Assembly: GCA_033964015.1 (NCBI GenBank)
Contig: CM066925.1
Location: 12,570,204 to 12,634,203, forward strand
From: Scolanthus callimorphus
Taxonomy: Eukaryota; Cnidaria; Anthozoa; Actiniaria; Edwardsiidae
Direction of reading: 5' to 3'
DNA length: 64,000 nt
Both the position numbers and the translations under genes were made by a program. The notes beneath the pieces are model-generated. The model worked only from the letters and a program-made list of their open reading frames with translations, had not been told where the DNA came from and searched no databases. Position 1 is the first letter of the stretch, and each line of letters opens with the position of its first letter. Shown here piece by piece: positions 44,271 to 57,901 of the stretch.

Positions 44271-47200
44271 TCAGGGCCTATTCAGCAGAACCATTGTCAT
44301 AAAGTCCTCATAATTGATAGTGATTTGGCCGTTCATGCTTGTATCGCGAGCTTTGAAGGCATCTGTCAACATTCTGATCATAACACAGCACTGGATAAAG
44401 TCATCAAACTTGAGGCTGCGACGAGCTGCCCTATCAAACCTACAAAATAAAATACATTATTGAGTTTCCCTGTCAGCAGAGGCCACTTTGATCTTTCCTG
44501 GTGTTTTGAAGCATTGTCTGCAAATAATCTCACAAGGTCCAAGGGATGTCAATAGATTTATACATAGAATGCTGCTGTATTTATGAAGGTGGCTGGGAGA
44601 TGTGCGAGTCTTGGCCTGCTAAAGAAGGGTTTAGGGGAATGCCCCCCATAAGAAAATGTGAAATTCTGGCTGCTGGAGATACAATAAGTTTTCCAGCATT
44701 TTGAGAGCATGTTCATTGGAGATTCATGCATTCATACTTTGTCCTTTTGTCAAGAAAAATAAATAGCTAAAATAGTCACATGAAGTTAACTGAAGGGGTA
44801 AAATGATCAATATTGTTTGTGGCAGGTTTTGGAGGGATTAGTGATTTCTGTAGTAATACATTAAAAATTTATAATATAATAACACTGATACTTACTTTGC
44901 AATGACAAGATGAATAAATGATGGTGTTACATTGAAGCCCATCTGTGCAAATGCTGTATGCAATTCTTGGGCCTCTATCTGTCCAGATCTGTCTTGGTCG
45001 TACCTGTCAAATACACCCTTCCACTGTTGGATGTACTGCCACAGCTGCTCGAATTCCTGGAAATTTATTGTGCCTGACTGGTCTGTGTCAAACATACCTG
45101 CAACAAATAAGCAAATAACATCATTTCAACAAGGAGGCCCATTCGGCTAATTTGTTTTTCAGGATCTACATTCTATTAATTAAAAGTACTGGCAGAATAA
45201 ACATTGACTAAAGGATTTAACTTAACAGGAGATGGACAACTAATTGAACGGCTCGGTGTAAGAACCACCTAAGTGATCTTTTGGACTGTTTTTCGATTTT
45301 CGGATTTTTGACAAACAAACTGCAGAAACATTGTTAAAATAGCCTAAAACTAGCCTCTCTGCATTTTCCCAAAAAAATCGCCGCGAGATCGCTGTAAAAC
45401 AGTGTCTTCCTTTTTTCAAGCGCAAGGCATTATGGGTAAAACTTTAAAAAATTGACAGCACTTCCTCCCTGGCCTAGTCAAGTGCCTAGTCACTCGCACC
45501 TGTCAACTGAATATTGCGCCGAATGCATTCTTTTGGATTCAAAACTAACCCAAATTGTCTTGACAGTGCTGAAATCCTGCTACAGAACAACAGAGAAGCT
45601 TCATAATACTAGACGAGTCACACACGGCCTGCCAAATTCTTTGTGACTCGATTTTGCTCGTAAAATTTGCTCCTCACTTGTGACTTCTTCCACAAGTTTG
45701 TCTCTACCGACTTTGTTTGCTTTATGATGCAAGCAAAGTGGCTCCTGTAGTAGAAAATGACTTGAAAAAAAGCACTTATAAAGCGAATTCATGGCTCGCT
45801 CTCTGTTCGACAAGCGAAACCAAGAATCCAACGGCCTTCACTGAAAAGGGTGAGCCCTTAGTCTTTACAAACAGCGGGGTTTTTTTTTGGGGGGGGGGGG
45901 GGGGGGGAGCAGGAAGTCTTTAACTTTTTCAAGTAGAAGAACCTTGCAAAATAAGCGAAATTACAGAGATAAATTCGGGCTACAAAGGGTTAACAATGCG
46001 CCAGGTAGGATGAAAAGCTCTTTTCAATTCAAAACAATAGACAAATCTTTGCGGCTTTATAGGCAAAACCCTTGGCTTTGTGCCACTTCTAGGGTTAGGT
46101 TTAGCCTTCGGATTAGATTTAAGTTCGGGTTAGATTGAGTTTAGGGTTAAGGGTTTAAGGCTAAGGTCGTTTTACATCGTCCTCACCGCGATTTTTAGGA
46201 ACTTAGACTCTTTGAACATGATTTGCGCAGAATTTTAAAAACCGGTAAACAGTCTGAATAGTCTCTTAGGTCGTTGTTGATAAAGCCACTGGTTAGAGGC
46301 CGTTTTACAGCGTTCTCGCAGCGATTTTTGTGGGAAAATGCAGAGAGGCTAGTTTTAGGCTATTTTAACAATGTTTCCGCAGTTTGTTTGTGAAAAATCG
46401 GAAAATCGAAAAACAGTCCGAAAGATCACTTAGGTGGTTCTTACACCGACCCGTTCAATTATAAGTTGATTTGCAAACCATACAACACATGCCCTCACCC
46501 CAATTCTTTGTTCTTCCCAAGGTTAACATTGGTCAATGCTGTTATTTATTATTCCTTCTCCTAGAGGTACATAGGGCCTTGCACCACGCATGCTTTGCAT
46601 TTGTTGACTTCGAGGTTCATCCATGGAGGAAACAAATATTTTTATTTTCCTTTGAGCACATTGTTTCCTTCAAGAATGCACCACAAAATCAACAAACAAT
46701 TTGTTTCCACTCTTGAGCTGTTGGGGTGGCAAGTGGTTGTTTGGATAATGCAGCTGGTCTCATGAAATTCTGAGGGATTTTCGAAATCTCAGATTTTTAG
46801 AGGGCTGCCTTGCAATTTCATTTTCTGACAAACTAAAGCTCTATTCTCTTATGCTTTGCTCAGTCGAATAGAAATTATTTCTACTTTATACAATAATGAC
46901 AAACAACTGTATGAGGAGGATCGCACCTGTATCAGCATTTTCAAATTAAAGTAAAATCATCGAGGATGAATGAGGACCAATCTTTGATTCTCTTGATCTT
47001 GAATTTTATAAGCCTTGATCTCATTGTCTTGGACAATCATGAATCTACCTGGCACCACCCCTACCAGTAGCTCTGATTTCTTTTGCATGAGTCTTCTGGG
47101 CCAATGTACTAAAGCCCATCCAAATGAAAGATTACCATACAACAAAAACAAAAAAAATGCTTTTATACCTATCATAAGCCTGCAGGTTTCTGCATTAAAG

Positions 47201-49487
47201 TTGGACCAATTTCCATTCATAAGAGCTTGCTGTAGCTCATTACTTGTAATGCAACCTGAACGATCTCTGTCGACAGTAATAAACCAGTTCCAGAGGAGGG
47301 ATCTGTACCAGGAGGGGGACCGCCAGGGGCACCATACCCCCTATGGGGTACCCAGCTTGTTGCTGCTGGTAACCTGGGGCTCCTCCATAACCTAAGGGTA
47401 AAAGATGCATTTTAATAAACAACAACAACAACAAATTTATTTAGAATAGAAAATTTACATAAGGAGCCCTAACCCACAGATAGCAAGCTAGTCGAGGCGG
47501 GAAGGACACTACATAGACAATATGTAGGGCCTGAAAGACATCACAAAAAGTAACCAAACTTTCACATTAATCGAATTGTCTAATTTCTGAAATTCATAGA
47601 TTATTCTAGATTACTCTTTCAAATGATGTTTGAAACGTTTGAGTAGGACTTGCCTAACTGAAAAACAGCAAATGTTCTTAAAATTATTACAATTTTGACA
47701 CAAGTAAAATAGTAGAATCAAGTCATCCAGGCCCTTTTGCACAACACAGCCTGTGTTGTGCAATCAGGCATGGCCACAATCAGTGAGTTTGCTAGTTGGT
47801 TCGGACGTAAACAAGGTCTTTGTCATTAACGGCCTCTGAAATTCTTTATGGACTGCTTGATAGAAACAGCTGCTTACTTAATTTCTGCATAATTGTCGCA
47901 AAGTATTACATTTATCATGCAGCTATGAACTATGAACACTATAATTTCGTAGCATTTCTCAAAACTTTAAAGATCTTGAATCTTGCCATTTTAAAAGTAA
48001 TTTTGATACAACACTTGTGTAACAACCTTTTTTTGTATCATTGTATTTCTTTTTCTTAATGAAAATAAGCAATTGTCTGCTCCTTTAGTTGTGTTTGTTC
48101 CCTTGTGGTGATGTGTAATATAGTAATAATGATAATAAAAAAAGATTTAAAAAAAGGCATGGCCACAATTAAAAACAAATTTTGACTGCAGTCTGGTGTG
48201 ATTGTCAATTAGGAAATTCTTGTTTGTGTTATTTTTTCATAATAGTTTGCATTTATGAGTATATTCTTTCCAAAATATAAAATTTGGGATAAAATGAGGA
48301 TAGTTTATAACCAACCCGGTGGTTCTTTATAGTTCCCATCAAATACCTGTCAACCCAACTTGGTCAAAAATGGTGAGATTCTCCATCACATGGCAGGTAA
48401 AACAGAAAATGTTTGAAAAAAATCCAGAGACATTGCGGGTGAAATACAGTAAATGTATCATTATGCGGGTGACAGGCTTCAAAATCTTGTGACACCTGCC
48501 TAATGTGGGTGAGTTGACAGCTATGCATCATCTGGCTAGGCGTTAGGCCCAATTCCCATCCCTCGTTGTGAGCCTGTGGTCTGACCAAATACGAAGGCTC
48601 AATGGCTAAACGATGGTGGACGATGTCAACAATTTCAAAGAGCTTGCAAAACTGCCTTGGATTCTCTCAATATCTAAGGCTTTCATGACTCTCAAGCTGC
48701 AGCACTCAATAATTTGCTTCTAGGCAGAGATCTTATTTTGTTCAAGGATTTTCTTTGCTTCATGTTGCAGTGTGATGTCAATGACAAGCGAGCAGGGAGG
48801 ATTGCAGATCTATACAAACAAAGGCTGGACATTGAGCTTAGCTAGTTGTAGGGACCTTCATTATTGTCTCATTTGAAAGAGTCCATTCAAGACAAGGGTG
48901 TTTGTTTAACTTGTAGTCAGGCAAATCAGTATGAACTAAACCAAGGACAAATGTTTCTTGAGTCACAACTAAACCCAAGTTATTTACTTTGTCTCCTAGT
49001 AGAAAGTATTTCGTTTCTGATTGGCCAAATGTATTTTACATTACCCTTAGTTTAAGGGTACGTTAGAGTGGATTTTAGATCGCTATAGTTTTTATACAGA
49101 ATTCGTGTATTTTAAATCACTTTGCGAATGGTTTCTTAGGAAAGAAGGGGTTTTTAGTTTAGATCTTGTGTATTATTCAAGCATTTTGGCGAAATCACAT
49201 CAATGTAAGTTATATAGCAAAAAGTAGAACCGAAACTTGAACTACTGGTATGTTTGAAAAGGATAAGCTTAACACTTGCTTATCACTTTTGTCTTTATTC
49301 AGATTGTGTACGCCATTTTCAGGGAAACCGAATATTATTCCGTCGTACGTTGTATTACATACATGGTTATGTTCTAGAATCGACTGATGTTTGTACCTTG
49401 TTGTCCAGGGTATTGTCCGGGGTACTGGCCGTGTCCGGGAGGTGCTTGTTGTCCAGGATATTGACCATAACCAGGGTAGCCCGCCAT
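44271..49487 (-). CDS. PEF1: Peflin, penta-EF-hand calcium-binding protein
   Basis: There are four exons in gene order: 49397-49487, 47169-47391, 44896-45097 and 44271-44439. The N-terminus is a Gly/Pro/Tyr/Gln-rich low-complexity region (MAGYPGYGQYPGQQ). Five EF-hands follow: DRDRSGCITSNEL, DTDQSGTINFQEF, DQDRSGQIEAQEL, a degenerate fourth, and DTSMNGQITINYEDF in the dimerising fifth. This is the peflin/ALG-2 architecture. Peflin partners with ALG-2 (PDCD6) at ER exit sites. Exon 2 contains two frame breaks within 60 bases (near 47337 in a G run and near 47305 in a CCTCC run). Each needs one extra base, after which the coding length is 687 bases (228 residues). As written, translation would stop early. 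Splice sites and everything downstream are intact, so I infer assembly error. Intron 2 holds a large inverted-repeat element. Confidence 0.88.
45241..46461. mobile_element. 1.2-kb element with ~160-bp inverted repeats in peflin intron 2
   Basis: The left arm (45241-45402: TAATTGAACGGCTCGGTG, AACCACCTAAGTGATCTTTT, CTAGCCTCTCTGCATTTTCC) is repeated inverted at about 46302-46461. The ends are flanked by TA. The core has a 19-nt G run (45889-45907) and TTAGGGTT-like repeats but no transposase frame. Confidence 0.75.
48350..48530. repeat. Dispersed repeat family Y, uninterrupted copy
   Basis: It contains CTGTCAACCCAACTTGG, GAGATTCTCCATCACATGG, GCGGGTGACAGGCTTCAAAA and GAGTTGACAGCTATGC in order. 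It serves as the empty-site reference for the two insertions at 37.4-37.8 kb. It lies in peflin intron 1. Confidence 0.75.
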
Positions 49488-49787
49488 CTTGTCAAAACCC
49501 CAAACCAGACAGCTTCACCCACGATGCAACGCGCGTGCGAAGGAAATGTACCACAGGGATACCGTAAGTATGAGAAGGATCGGAAGCCAGTGAAATACTC
49601 GAGAAAACCGTCACAGAGGTCTTGAAAATACTCACCGAAACAGGAGGTCGGTACTTCACGATCCAGACCGACCCCAAGTCGGTAAGTATATATTTATGTT
49701 TTTGCCTTCAGTGAAACAGCATCACAGAAATGAGAGCGCGCGATCCGGAACCGGATATGTCAATAGATGCTGAAAATACAGTGATGT

Positions 49788-50125
49788 GAGGGAGGAAGAG
49801 GTAAAAGGCAAACGGTACTCTTATTATAAAGTATCCAGTTTAGGGGGGTGGGTACCCGAGACCCTCCACCTCTCTCAATTTTCCTAAAATCGGATTTTCA
49901 ACTGCCGATATCTCGATAAATAATTGATGAATCATAATATGAAACCCTAATTGTGCTCTACATGAAGAGAACAACACATTTCTGCAATAAAGTCGGGTAT
50001 CCCTTATTTGTGTTTCGAGAAAAAACCACTGGATACTTATGGGGGTAGGAAGTACCCGGTACCCCACCACCTAATTCACCATCCCTGGATACTTATCGAG
50101 TACCGTTGTTTTCACCTCTTCCCTG
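49788..50125. mobile_element. MITE abutting the retrotransposon
   Basis: The left end (GGAAGAGGTAAAAGGCAAAC then GGTACTC, and further in TATCCAG) mirrors the right end (CTGGATACTTATCGAGTACC then GTTGTTTTCACCTCTTCC). G-rich GGGGGGTGGGTACCC also has an inverted partner. It is non-coding. Confidence 0.6.
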
Positions 50126-50129
50126 CAGA

Positions 50130-52216
50130 CGACTGACTTGAACAGCCTGCCAATACTTTTTCTTTGATTTAAATACGATGGCCAGCGTTACAAGTTGAAG
50201 CTATTTACTAACTTGCTTACTTCTGCGGTTGAAAAGTATTTCCCGCTCAGGAAAATCAAGCTATGCTCAACTGATAAACCATGGATCTCATCGAAATTGA
50301 AAGCACTTGTGTCTAAGAGACAGGTCGCACTTCGGTCCCATGGGAAAGTTTCCGAGATTTACAAGAAATGTAGGAACCGTGTTCAGAGGGAATGTTCAGG
50401 TGCGAAACAGGTCTACTATAACAACAAGGTAGCCGGTCTGAAGTCCACTAACGTTAGGCGTTGGTGGAGAGAAATTAAGACGATCAAAGGGGGTGGTGCG
50501 TCGTCGTCGGTGCCTTGGTATACGCAAATGCTGGACGAACAGACCCCAACCGTCGAGGCCCTAGCTGAGCGGTTCAATCAATTCCTCGGCAGTCTTACAG
50601 CCAACTTCTCGCCGCTGGACTCTCCACTTCCTGGACAATTCTATCAAGTTCCGGATTTTCTTCTGATTGACGATCTCACGGCATTTAGGGCGCTTAGACG
50701 GGTAAAGGCCAATAAATCACCTGGCCCTGATTCTACTCCTAACAGGATCTGGTGTGATTTCGCATTCGAGCTGGCGCCTGGTGATTCGGGACATTTACAA
50801 TGCCTCAATCCAGCAGGGATATATCCCAGCCCCCCTGAAGGAGTCTATCGTTCCCCCTATCCCTAAGTGTAATCCCCCGAAGGTAGTGGAGGAGGATTTG
50901 CGACCCATCTCGTTAACCGCCCAACTTGCTAAAGTGATAGAGGGTTTCACCTACACGTTTCTGTTTCAGCAGGTTTGCGACAGTCTTGATGAAAAGCAAT
51001 TTGCTGTTGCCGGCAAGTCGACAACCCAAGCACTTGTCTACTTCCTGCATGTCATCTTGGAGTCTTTGGACAAAGGGACACCTATGCGAGGGTTTTCTTT
51101 ACCGACTTCAGCAAGGGCTTCGATCTCGTAGATCACCGTGCGCTACTCGATGAACTTGACCTTTGGGTGTTCACGAGGCCCTTATTCGTTGGATCAACGC
51201 CTTCCTGGTTGACCGCCAGCAGCGAGTTAGAATTGGTGACACCTTGTCCTCCCCGATCTCTCCTCGGGTGGGATACCTCAAGGGACCAAGCTGGCACCGC
51301 TGCTGTTTGCCATTCTGGTCAACAGGCTGGCTAGGGACTGGAACACTAGGCTTAAGTATGTTGATGATGCCACCATCTTCGAACTTATTCCTAGGAACTC
51401 CCCTAGCTACTTGCCAACTATCGCTGAAGATATAAATAGGTATGCTGTTCAACGCAATATGCGGTTAAATGCAAAAAAATGTAAGAAAATGATAATTGAT
51501 TTTCTTAAGTATAAATTTACATGCATGAGTCCCTTAGCGGTTGGAGGCACCCTAATCGAAAGGGTTTCGGTCTATAAGCTGCTGCGGGTACATATCTCCA
51601 GTGACTTATCGTGGAATAACCACTGTGAGTATATCCACGGAAAGGCTGTCAAACGCCTCTACGGACTCCGTATCCTTAAGAAGAGTGGGCTTACATCAGC
51701 CGACCTAGTTTCTGTCTATTGTTCTGTCATTAGACCAGTGCTTGAGTACGCCTCGCCTGCTTGGGCTGCTCTTCCTGAATACTTAATTGATCTTATTGAA
51801 AGTGTTCAGCGGAAAGCACTTCGCATCATTTTCCCTAACCTTGCATATAATGAAGCACTGTGCCAGGCACAACTCGAAACCCTGGATGCTAGACGGAATA
51901 GTGCTTGTAAGAGCTTTATTCAAAGGGCTAAGGAAAACAGAATTATTAACAACATTGTAAGAAAGCCAGTCATTCGTGACCATGGATACAACTTAAGATC
52001 TGGCAGCCAATCTAGACACCCGTCGGTTGGCGCCACGAATAGACTTAATAACTTTGTCACAGTCAAATTCCAGTATGAACAATGAACATTGGCCACAATA
52101 TTTACGTATTTATTATTGCTGCTTGTTGCATGTACTGACTGCCCCCTTAATTCAGTGTTATCACTGCTATGGGTGTATTATAAATAACGATTGATTGATT
52201 GACGATTGATCGATTG
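50130..52216 (+). mobile_element. Non-LTR (LINE) retrotransposon, 5'-truncated and frameshifted
   Basis: Open pieces in successive frames (50195-50866, 50754-51131, about 51080-51180, 51163-51435, 51330-52085) join into a reverse transcriptase. KSPGPDSTPNRIW, ISLTAQLAKVIEGF, the FTDFSKGFDLVDH palm block and YVDDATIFEL with the YVDD catalytic motif are recognisable, followed by a thumb-like region and RKALRIIF. No endonuclease domain is present upstream, so the copy is 5'-truncated. It ends near 52216 in a GATTGATT-type simple tail. The motif spelling is closest to the CR1/L2/Jockey superfamily. It cannot encode a continuous protein as written. Confidence 0.85.
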
Positions 52217-52338
52217 GTTACGCTTGAACGAACCATACGAAGACCCGAGAAGCTTGGAAGAGTTGAGAAACCGCCCTGAAATTTCTATTTCGCCAGGGTA
52301 TTTTTCCTAAGTCTAGTGTGAGTTCTGGCTTTCGCACC

Positions 52339-55300
52339 ATGGAGAGCTCTAAGCCTGGATTGGAAACCTGGGACATTGTTATTGTTGTTTTCTACTTCTT
52401 AGTTATTATATGCGTGGTTTGTATGTAAGTATTCTATGGCTAAGGCATTTCGCGACATGTCTCAGATGTCTGTGAGTGTTGTGTGTGGTTACGAAAATCT
52501 AGTGTTTCAAAAGTCTACATGATCTTCATGAATGCAAAACGAAGAATGCATTTTTGTGATAAGAACTCAAACGGAGCGCTACGTTGTTCGTTGTGCTAGA
52601 ATACTTTTAGATTTTTCTCTTGTACACATTGTCAGGAGACAGGGGCAATATCTGTTCGGAAGTCAGCTACTTTCGCAACTTTTGTTCGCATATGTTTCCT
52701 TTGTATCTCCCAGGACTTTCGAACTACAGTATGTGTGATTTTTTTGGCAAATATGGGGTGGAAGCTGAAAATTGGACCTATTAGGGCTGGCGAATGGTCC
52801 TTCAAAAAAACTGTTTTCTCGCGAATTTTAGGCGTTCTCGATTCTCGTATTTTTTAATTTGCCGTTCTCGGCTCTCGCATTTTTTTTTCAGGTCGTCTCG
52901 GATCTCGGATTTTCCAGTTTGTTGTGTTTATATGACGAATCTCAAATCGGTTCTCGATCTCGGATTTTGAAAGCGGCGTTCTCGCGTTCTCGAATTCTCG
53001 CATTGACCATTCGCCACCCCTCCTATTCCTTATTCTTTTTCTTTGCAAGGTCGCCCTCATTTTTAAATGTTCAAACACACCTAGTAATGCTAGTTCACTG
53101 TTTTGCGTTAGTTTCTCGCTTGATGCCCCTGACATTACGTGACATTGAGTAACACAATACCATGTGCACGCAGAGTCACGCTGGATATTTGCGAACCTAG
53201 CGTTACATTCCTGCCGGACTGCTGTTCCTTTCAGGCCATGTTCAAGTCCAACCGTGGCACGGTCAGTGGATATTTTTTGGCGGACGATTTATGACCTTTA
53301 TACCGGTACGTACACATAACATATCAAGCGACACTCAAAACTTTCGTTTACGTAAACTCAAAATAGCCTTAGAGCAAGTTTCAGATGAGAGTCGAAAAGT
53401 ATTTGTATTTGCGTTTACTTTGCATTCTCATTGGTCCCCCATTTCTGGTCATTTCTATCAACCAATCAAGAACGCAGCTGTGTATCATGTAATCACGTTC
53501 CCGCCGCGTGATAGTGTTTTTACTTGGCTTGACTTTCAAAGTATCAGTCACGTGCTCACCGCGTGATAGTGTTTTTACTTGGCTTCCTTATGATTGGCTG
53601 ACGAGGGAAGATGTTGGTGGTCTCCTCCTCGAGGGAGAGCACTGTGTGACTATAACCGCTGGGGCTGTAGAGAAGACCAGCTGTAGCCTGCGAACATCCG
53701 GTACACGCGAGCTTGGACTAACCCTAAAGGTTAAGCTCGTGTGTACCGGATGCGCGCAGGATAACCAGCTGGAGCGCATTTCAGGGGCGTAGCTAGGGTT
53801 TCTAAGAGGGGGGTTCCAAATTGGTGGATGAAAAAAGGTTGCTCTCAAACGTTCATTCGAATAGCAGTGCGGTAAGTGGCGTTTTACACTACGCGAACAG
53901 AAGACGCCTTGGTTGGTTGGTTTTGGGATAAAATCACTAAAAATAGGAAAGGAGGAAAGGGGTTGCATTTCCGGAACCCCTGGACACCCCCCTCCCCCTT
54001 GCATTTGCTGATCATTTTGTTAATATCACCCCAGGTTGGCGCTTCGCTCTTCGCCAGTAATATCGGCAGTGAGCACTTTATTGGTTTGGCAGGATCAGGC
54101 GCGGCCACTGGGATCTCAGTCGGCGCGTTTGAGTTAAATGTGAGTTGTAAAAGTTTCCAATGACGGGGCAAAGTTACTATGATAACATACATTTTTCCGC
54201 TTGATTCAGGCCTTACTTATTCTCCAACTGTTGGGCTGGTTCTTTTTACCTGTGTACATCGCAAGTGGGTGAGTATTCTGAGTAGTCAAGAAATTACTTG
54301 CTGTTAAGAGCAGATTTCAGATGTCCGTCGTGAAAGTAAATGCAATTGTGTAATCACTAGCCAATCAGAAAAAGAGTAATTACAACTTACTGTTGAATGG
54401 TTTCCATCCAGTCAAGCAGGAGCCAAACCAATTTAGGATTAATTAGTTGTCACACAATTGCTCTCGAATTTGATTGGCTAGTAATTCCTTGCGTGTAATT
54501 AATTCGCAATTGGATTGGTTGATGGAAATAAGCAGCCAATAAAAAGCAATCGGAAACACAATTAAATCACGACAGTCATCTGAAATCCGCTCTAAGCCCT
54601 GGAAAAACTAGGACGCATGGAGCGCGCAACATTGTAGCCGGACGCTTGTTTTCCAATTTAGCCACGCAAGAGACATTGTTGCGCGCGACAAATTTTGTAG
54701 CCGGGACACAAAAAATTTTATTCGCCAGATCACAGTAATAAATTTTGTGGTACCGAGACACACGCGTGCGATGTTAACCATGCAGGACACAAATGCCGCG
54801 CATCTGTTTAGTCGTAGCTTTATGGACCAATGGGCTTTATTTTTTTTTTGTATTGCAGTGTTGTACGCTTCCTGAATATCTCCATCGTCGTTTTGGTGGT
54901 CAGCGGATTCGCGTATGGATTTCTTCAGTTTATCTGATCCTTTACATCTTTACCAAAATCTCGGTGAGCCGGGCACGTGACATCAACTGTCAATCAAGAT
55001 GTCCTAGATATTATAACATCCGTTTTGCCATATATATTGACCCTAGTAGTTATCTTTCTGTTTGAAAGGTGAACCTGTTTTTCAGGCGCACTCTTTATCA
55101 AGCTGGCTCTTGGATGGGATCTGTATTTCGCTATAATACTGATGCTGGCAATGACGGCCTTCTCTACAGTCACAGGTACTATCAATACATCCATACAGTT
55201 GCTCTGCACTATGGGAGAGCGCCAGAGCTAGGAAATTACTTTCAAACGCAGAAAAGCACAAGCCTGTAACCACAGTACTTCACGCTGAGCATGAGGACTC

Positions 55301-57901
55301 CACTTCACTCAGGATACGATTTATTATTGGGTTCAAAACTCTTGACTTGGAAGCCTTGGGTTTACTCGGTTTTTGTACACTTCACTTAGACCTACTCAAT
55401 ACATCCAAGCCCACTAGACAACTACTGTAAACCCGAGCGAGATCCCTTAGATTCCCGGCCCGGTCCCCACGCGTCACGGGTGGGCATCAGGAAGCCTACA
55501 ACACAACACAGGAAGTCCACAACACAGCACACGGCTACACCGTCGATCGCGCTGATGTTGGCTGATGACCTCATGATGACACAACGGCCTGCATCGTTAA
55601 TATAGCCCATGAAGTAGTGCAATTCCGAACCCTATAGTCCTAGAGCGCTAGCCCTGACTCGAATTTACGCAAAAGTTTCTATTGACGTCACGTTACATAA
55701 CCACAGACCGTCCTGACATAACAAAACAAATTTTTCGGCAATGACTGTCGACTTGACGACGTTGCAAAACTTCCTGATTAGGAAATCCCCCTAAGGCCTA
55801 GGGCATATTGAGTCGGCATCTTTTGAAACTAAATTTATTCGACGCGACCCTAATTTAACGGTATGCCCTTTTATAGTGGATGGTCTGTAAGTGGTTTTTC
55901 CTTCATATCTTCCCGGTATCTTAGCGAAAAAGCAGGAAAAGTCACTAGAACGTAGAGATACTTGAGAAACATCGAACTCTTGGTCGCCATTTTGTTTCGT
56001 ACGAAGAGCCTAAAACCACAGGCAACCCGCGTGGATTCATGCAACCTTGTTCCAAAATCTTGTTTATATATGAGTAAAACATAGAAATGGATAATCAAGA
56101 TTTTGGAACAAGGTTGCATGAATCCACGCGGGTTGCCTGTGGTTTTAGGCTCTTCGTACGAAACAAATTGATTTGTCTATCCAGGTGGCCTTGCGGCAGT
56201 GATTTACACCGATACGCTCTGCACGTTTTTGATGATTCTCGGATCCACCCTTGTCTCAATAATAGGTGAGAAAAATCCTTGTTTTGGAAATTTCCTCAGT
56301 GGCATTTAAGGCATGCTCTAAAACGAGGGCCTGCTTTTTTGTAACTTCGTTATATTTCAACGAAATCTTTCAAACTTGGTCCACAAACACGTTTGGAATT
56401 CTGATTTCGATTAAGTTGTTGTTGCCATGGTAACGATGTCACGTGACTCACAATCCGCCATTTTGGATGAAATTTTTAGCACCGAGAAGGTGAAAAATCA
56501 CAGGGAGCTCACCTTTACCGTTTAAATCAAGAAAAATAATAAAAATCTTTCCATTTTTCGCTGAAAAAGCGAAAGGAATTTCTGGTCTTTTCTGATTGGC
56601 TTATTATGCTTTGCCCAGACTCGCCCACTAGGGCCTCATTACCACGAAATGGCTTCCGTCGCGCTAACCTCGTAAGCCATTTCGTGGTAATGAGGCCCTA
56701 GTGGGCGAGTCTGGGCAAAGCATAATTAGCCAATCAGAAAAGACCAGAACGCAGGGAAAGAAAATAGATTTCTTTCGCTTTATTCAGCGAAAAATGGAAA
56801 TATTTTTATTATTTTTCTTGATTTAAACTGTAAGGTGAGCTCCCTGTGAAAAATAGAAATTTCTTTTCATCATAATCTTTCTATCATTAGTCTTTCTGTT
56901 AACCTTATTGGATATCGTGGATCATGTTTTAATAAAGACATTTTTTCACAATATCATATTCAAAAGCACGAAAAAATTAATTTCTTTTTTCTTGAGAAAT
57001 TCCAAGATATCCAATTAGTTTCATTTGAAGGAAGTTGTCTTGTATCTAAATATGTGTTTACCTTTCATTTCACCTTTTTCTGTTTATCTTCAGAGAATCT
57101 AAATAAAAAATCCAAGATGACCGCCACCGAGTCACGTGATAGCCGTTTCCATGGTAACGAAATATGCCAAAAATAAAGCTATTGTTAAAGTTATTGTACT
57201 GACCAATTTTGATGATGATCCATACAATAGAACACGAGTTATAAAGAATAATCCCTTTTTTCAGGCAAATGGTTTTGAGCCATGCCTTGATGCCACTGAG
57301 TCGTTTGTCATGATCATCTTACGACTTGGGAATAGGTCAGTTTATAGTCCATCCCACCTGATAAGAAGTTTCCAAATAGCAGTGGGTTAACGAGACAGAT
57401 TTCCAATGCAGCACGCAACCACGTAGGGTGCGGCGAGAACGATGACTCCACGTTGGGTACGTGTTGTATTGGAAAACTGCTATTTGATTGGCTAACATCG
57501 TTTTGGTTTGGTCTGGTTGCCGTTGGAAACGTCTCAAAAGCCACCTAGAAACGTATTGTTTCCGGTTGTTTCCTCATTGAAAATGTCACGTTTTCAAACT
57601 TGAACAAACGTGAAGAGTTTGCGGTCCGCACTCAAATGCCGCTTTTTTGCAGGTCTTCAAAAGATCGGTGGTTATGACAACTTAAGAGGAGAGTTCATGA
57701 CCGCGGTTTCTAATGACACACTCTATTCCAACTCCTCCTGTGGGTGGCCCCCTGAGGACTCGTTCGTCATGCTGAGAGGAACTAATAATCCCGACTTACC
57801 CTGGTCGCGTTCTTTCTTGGTCACCTGATCTCCAGTAGCGTGTGGTATTGGTGTGGAGATCAGGTAAGGGATCACGTGTGGTCCGTAGCTAGCGTCAGCG
57901 T

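Larger units (their letters stand above)
49488..52338. other. Interval between peflin and SLC5 (divergent genes)
   Basis: It holds the likely peflin promoter (49488-49780), a MITE (49788-50125), a broken non-LTR retrotransposon (50130-52216) and about 120 bases of SLC5 upstream sequence. Confidence 0.6.

Noticed and set aside
46080..46170. Interstitial telomere-like repeats
   Set aside because: The AGGGTTAGG-type units are few and irregular, and they lie inside the long-TIR element.
47240..47434. Alternative peflin exon 2 product ending in RSFRLHYK
   Set aside because: The reading is the wrong frame after a one-base break; the EF-hand frame continues with intact splice sites.
50195..52085. 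A host reverse transcriptase or retroviral gene
   Set aside because: Several frameshifts, a missing endonuclease region and a simple-repeat tail fit a dead non-LTR retrotransposon. There are no LTRs, protease or integrase motifs.
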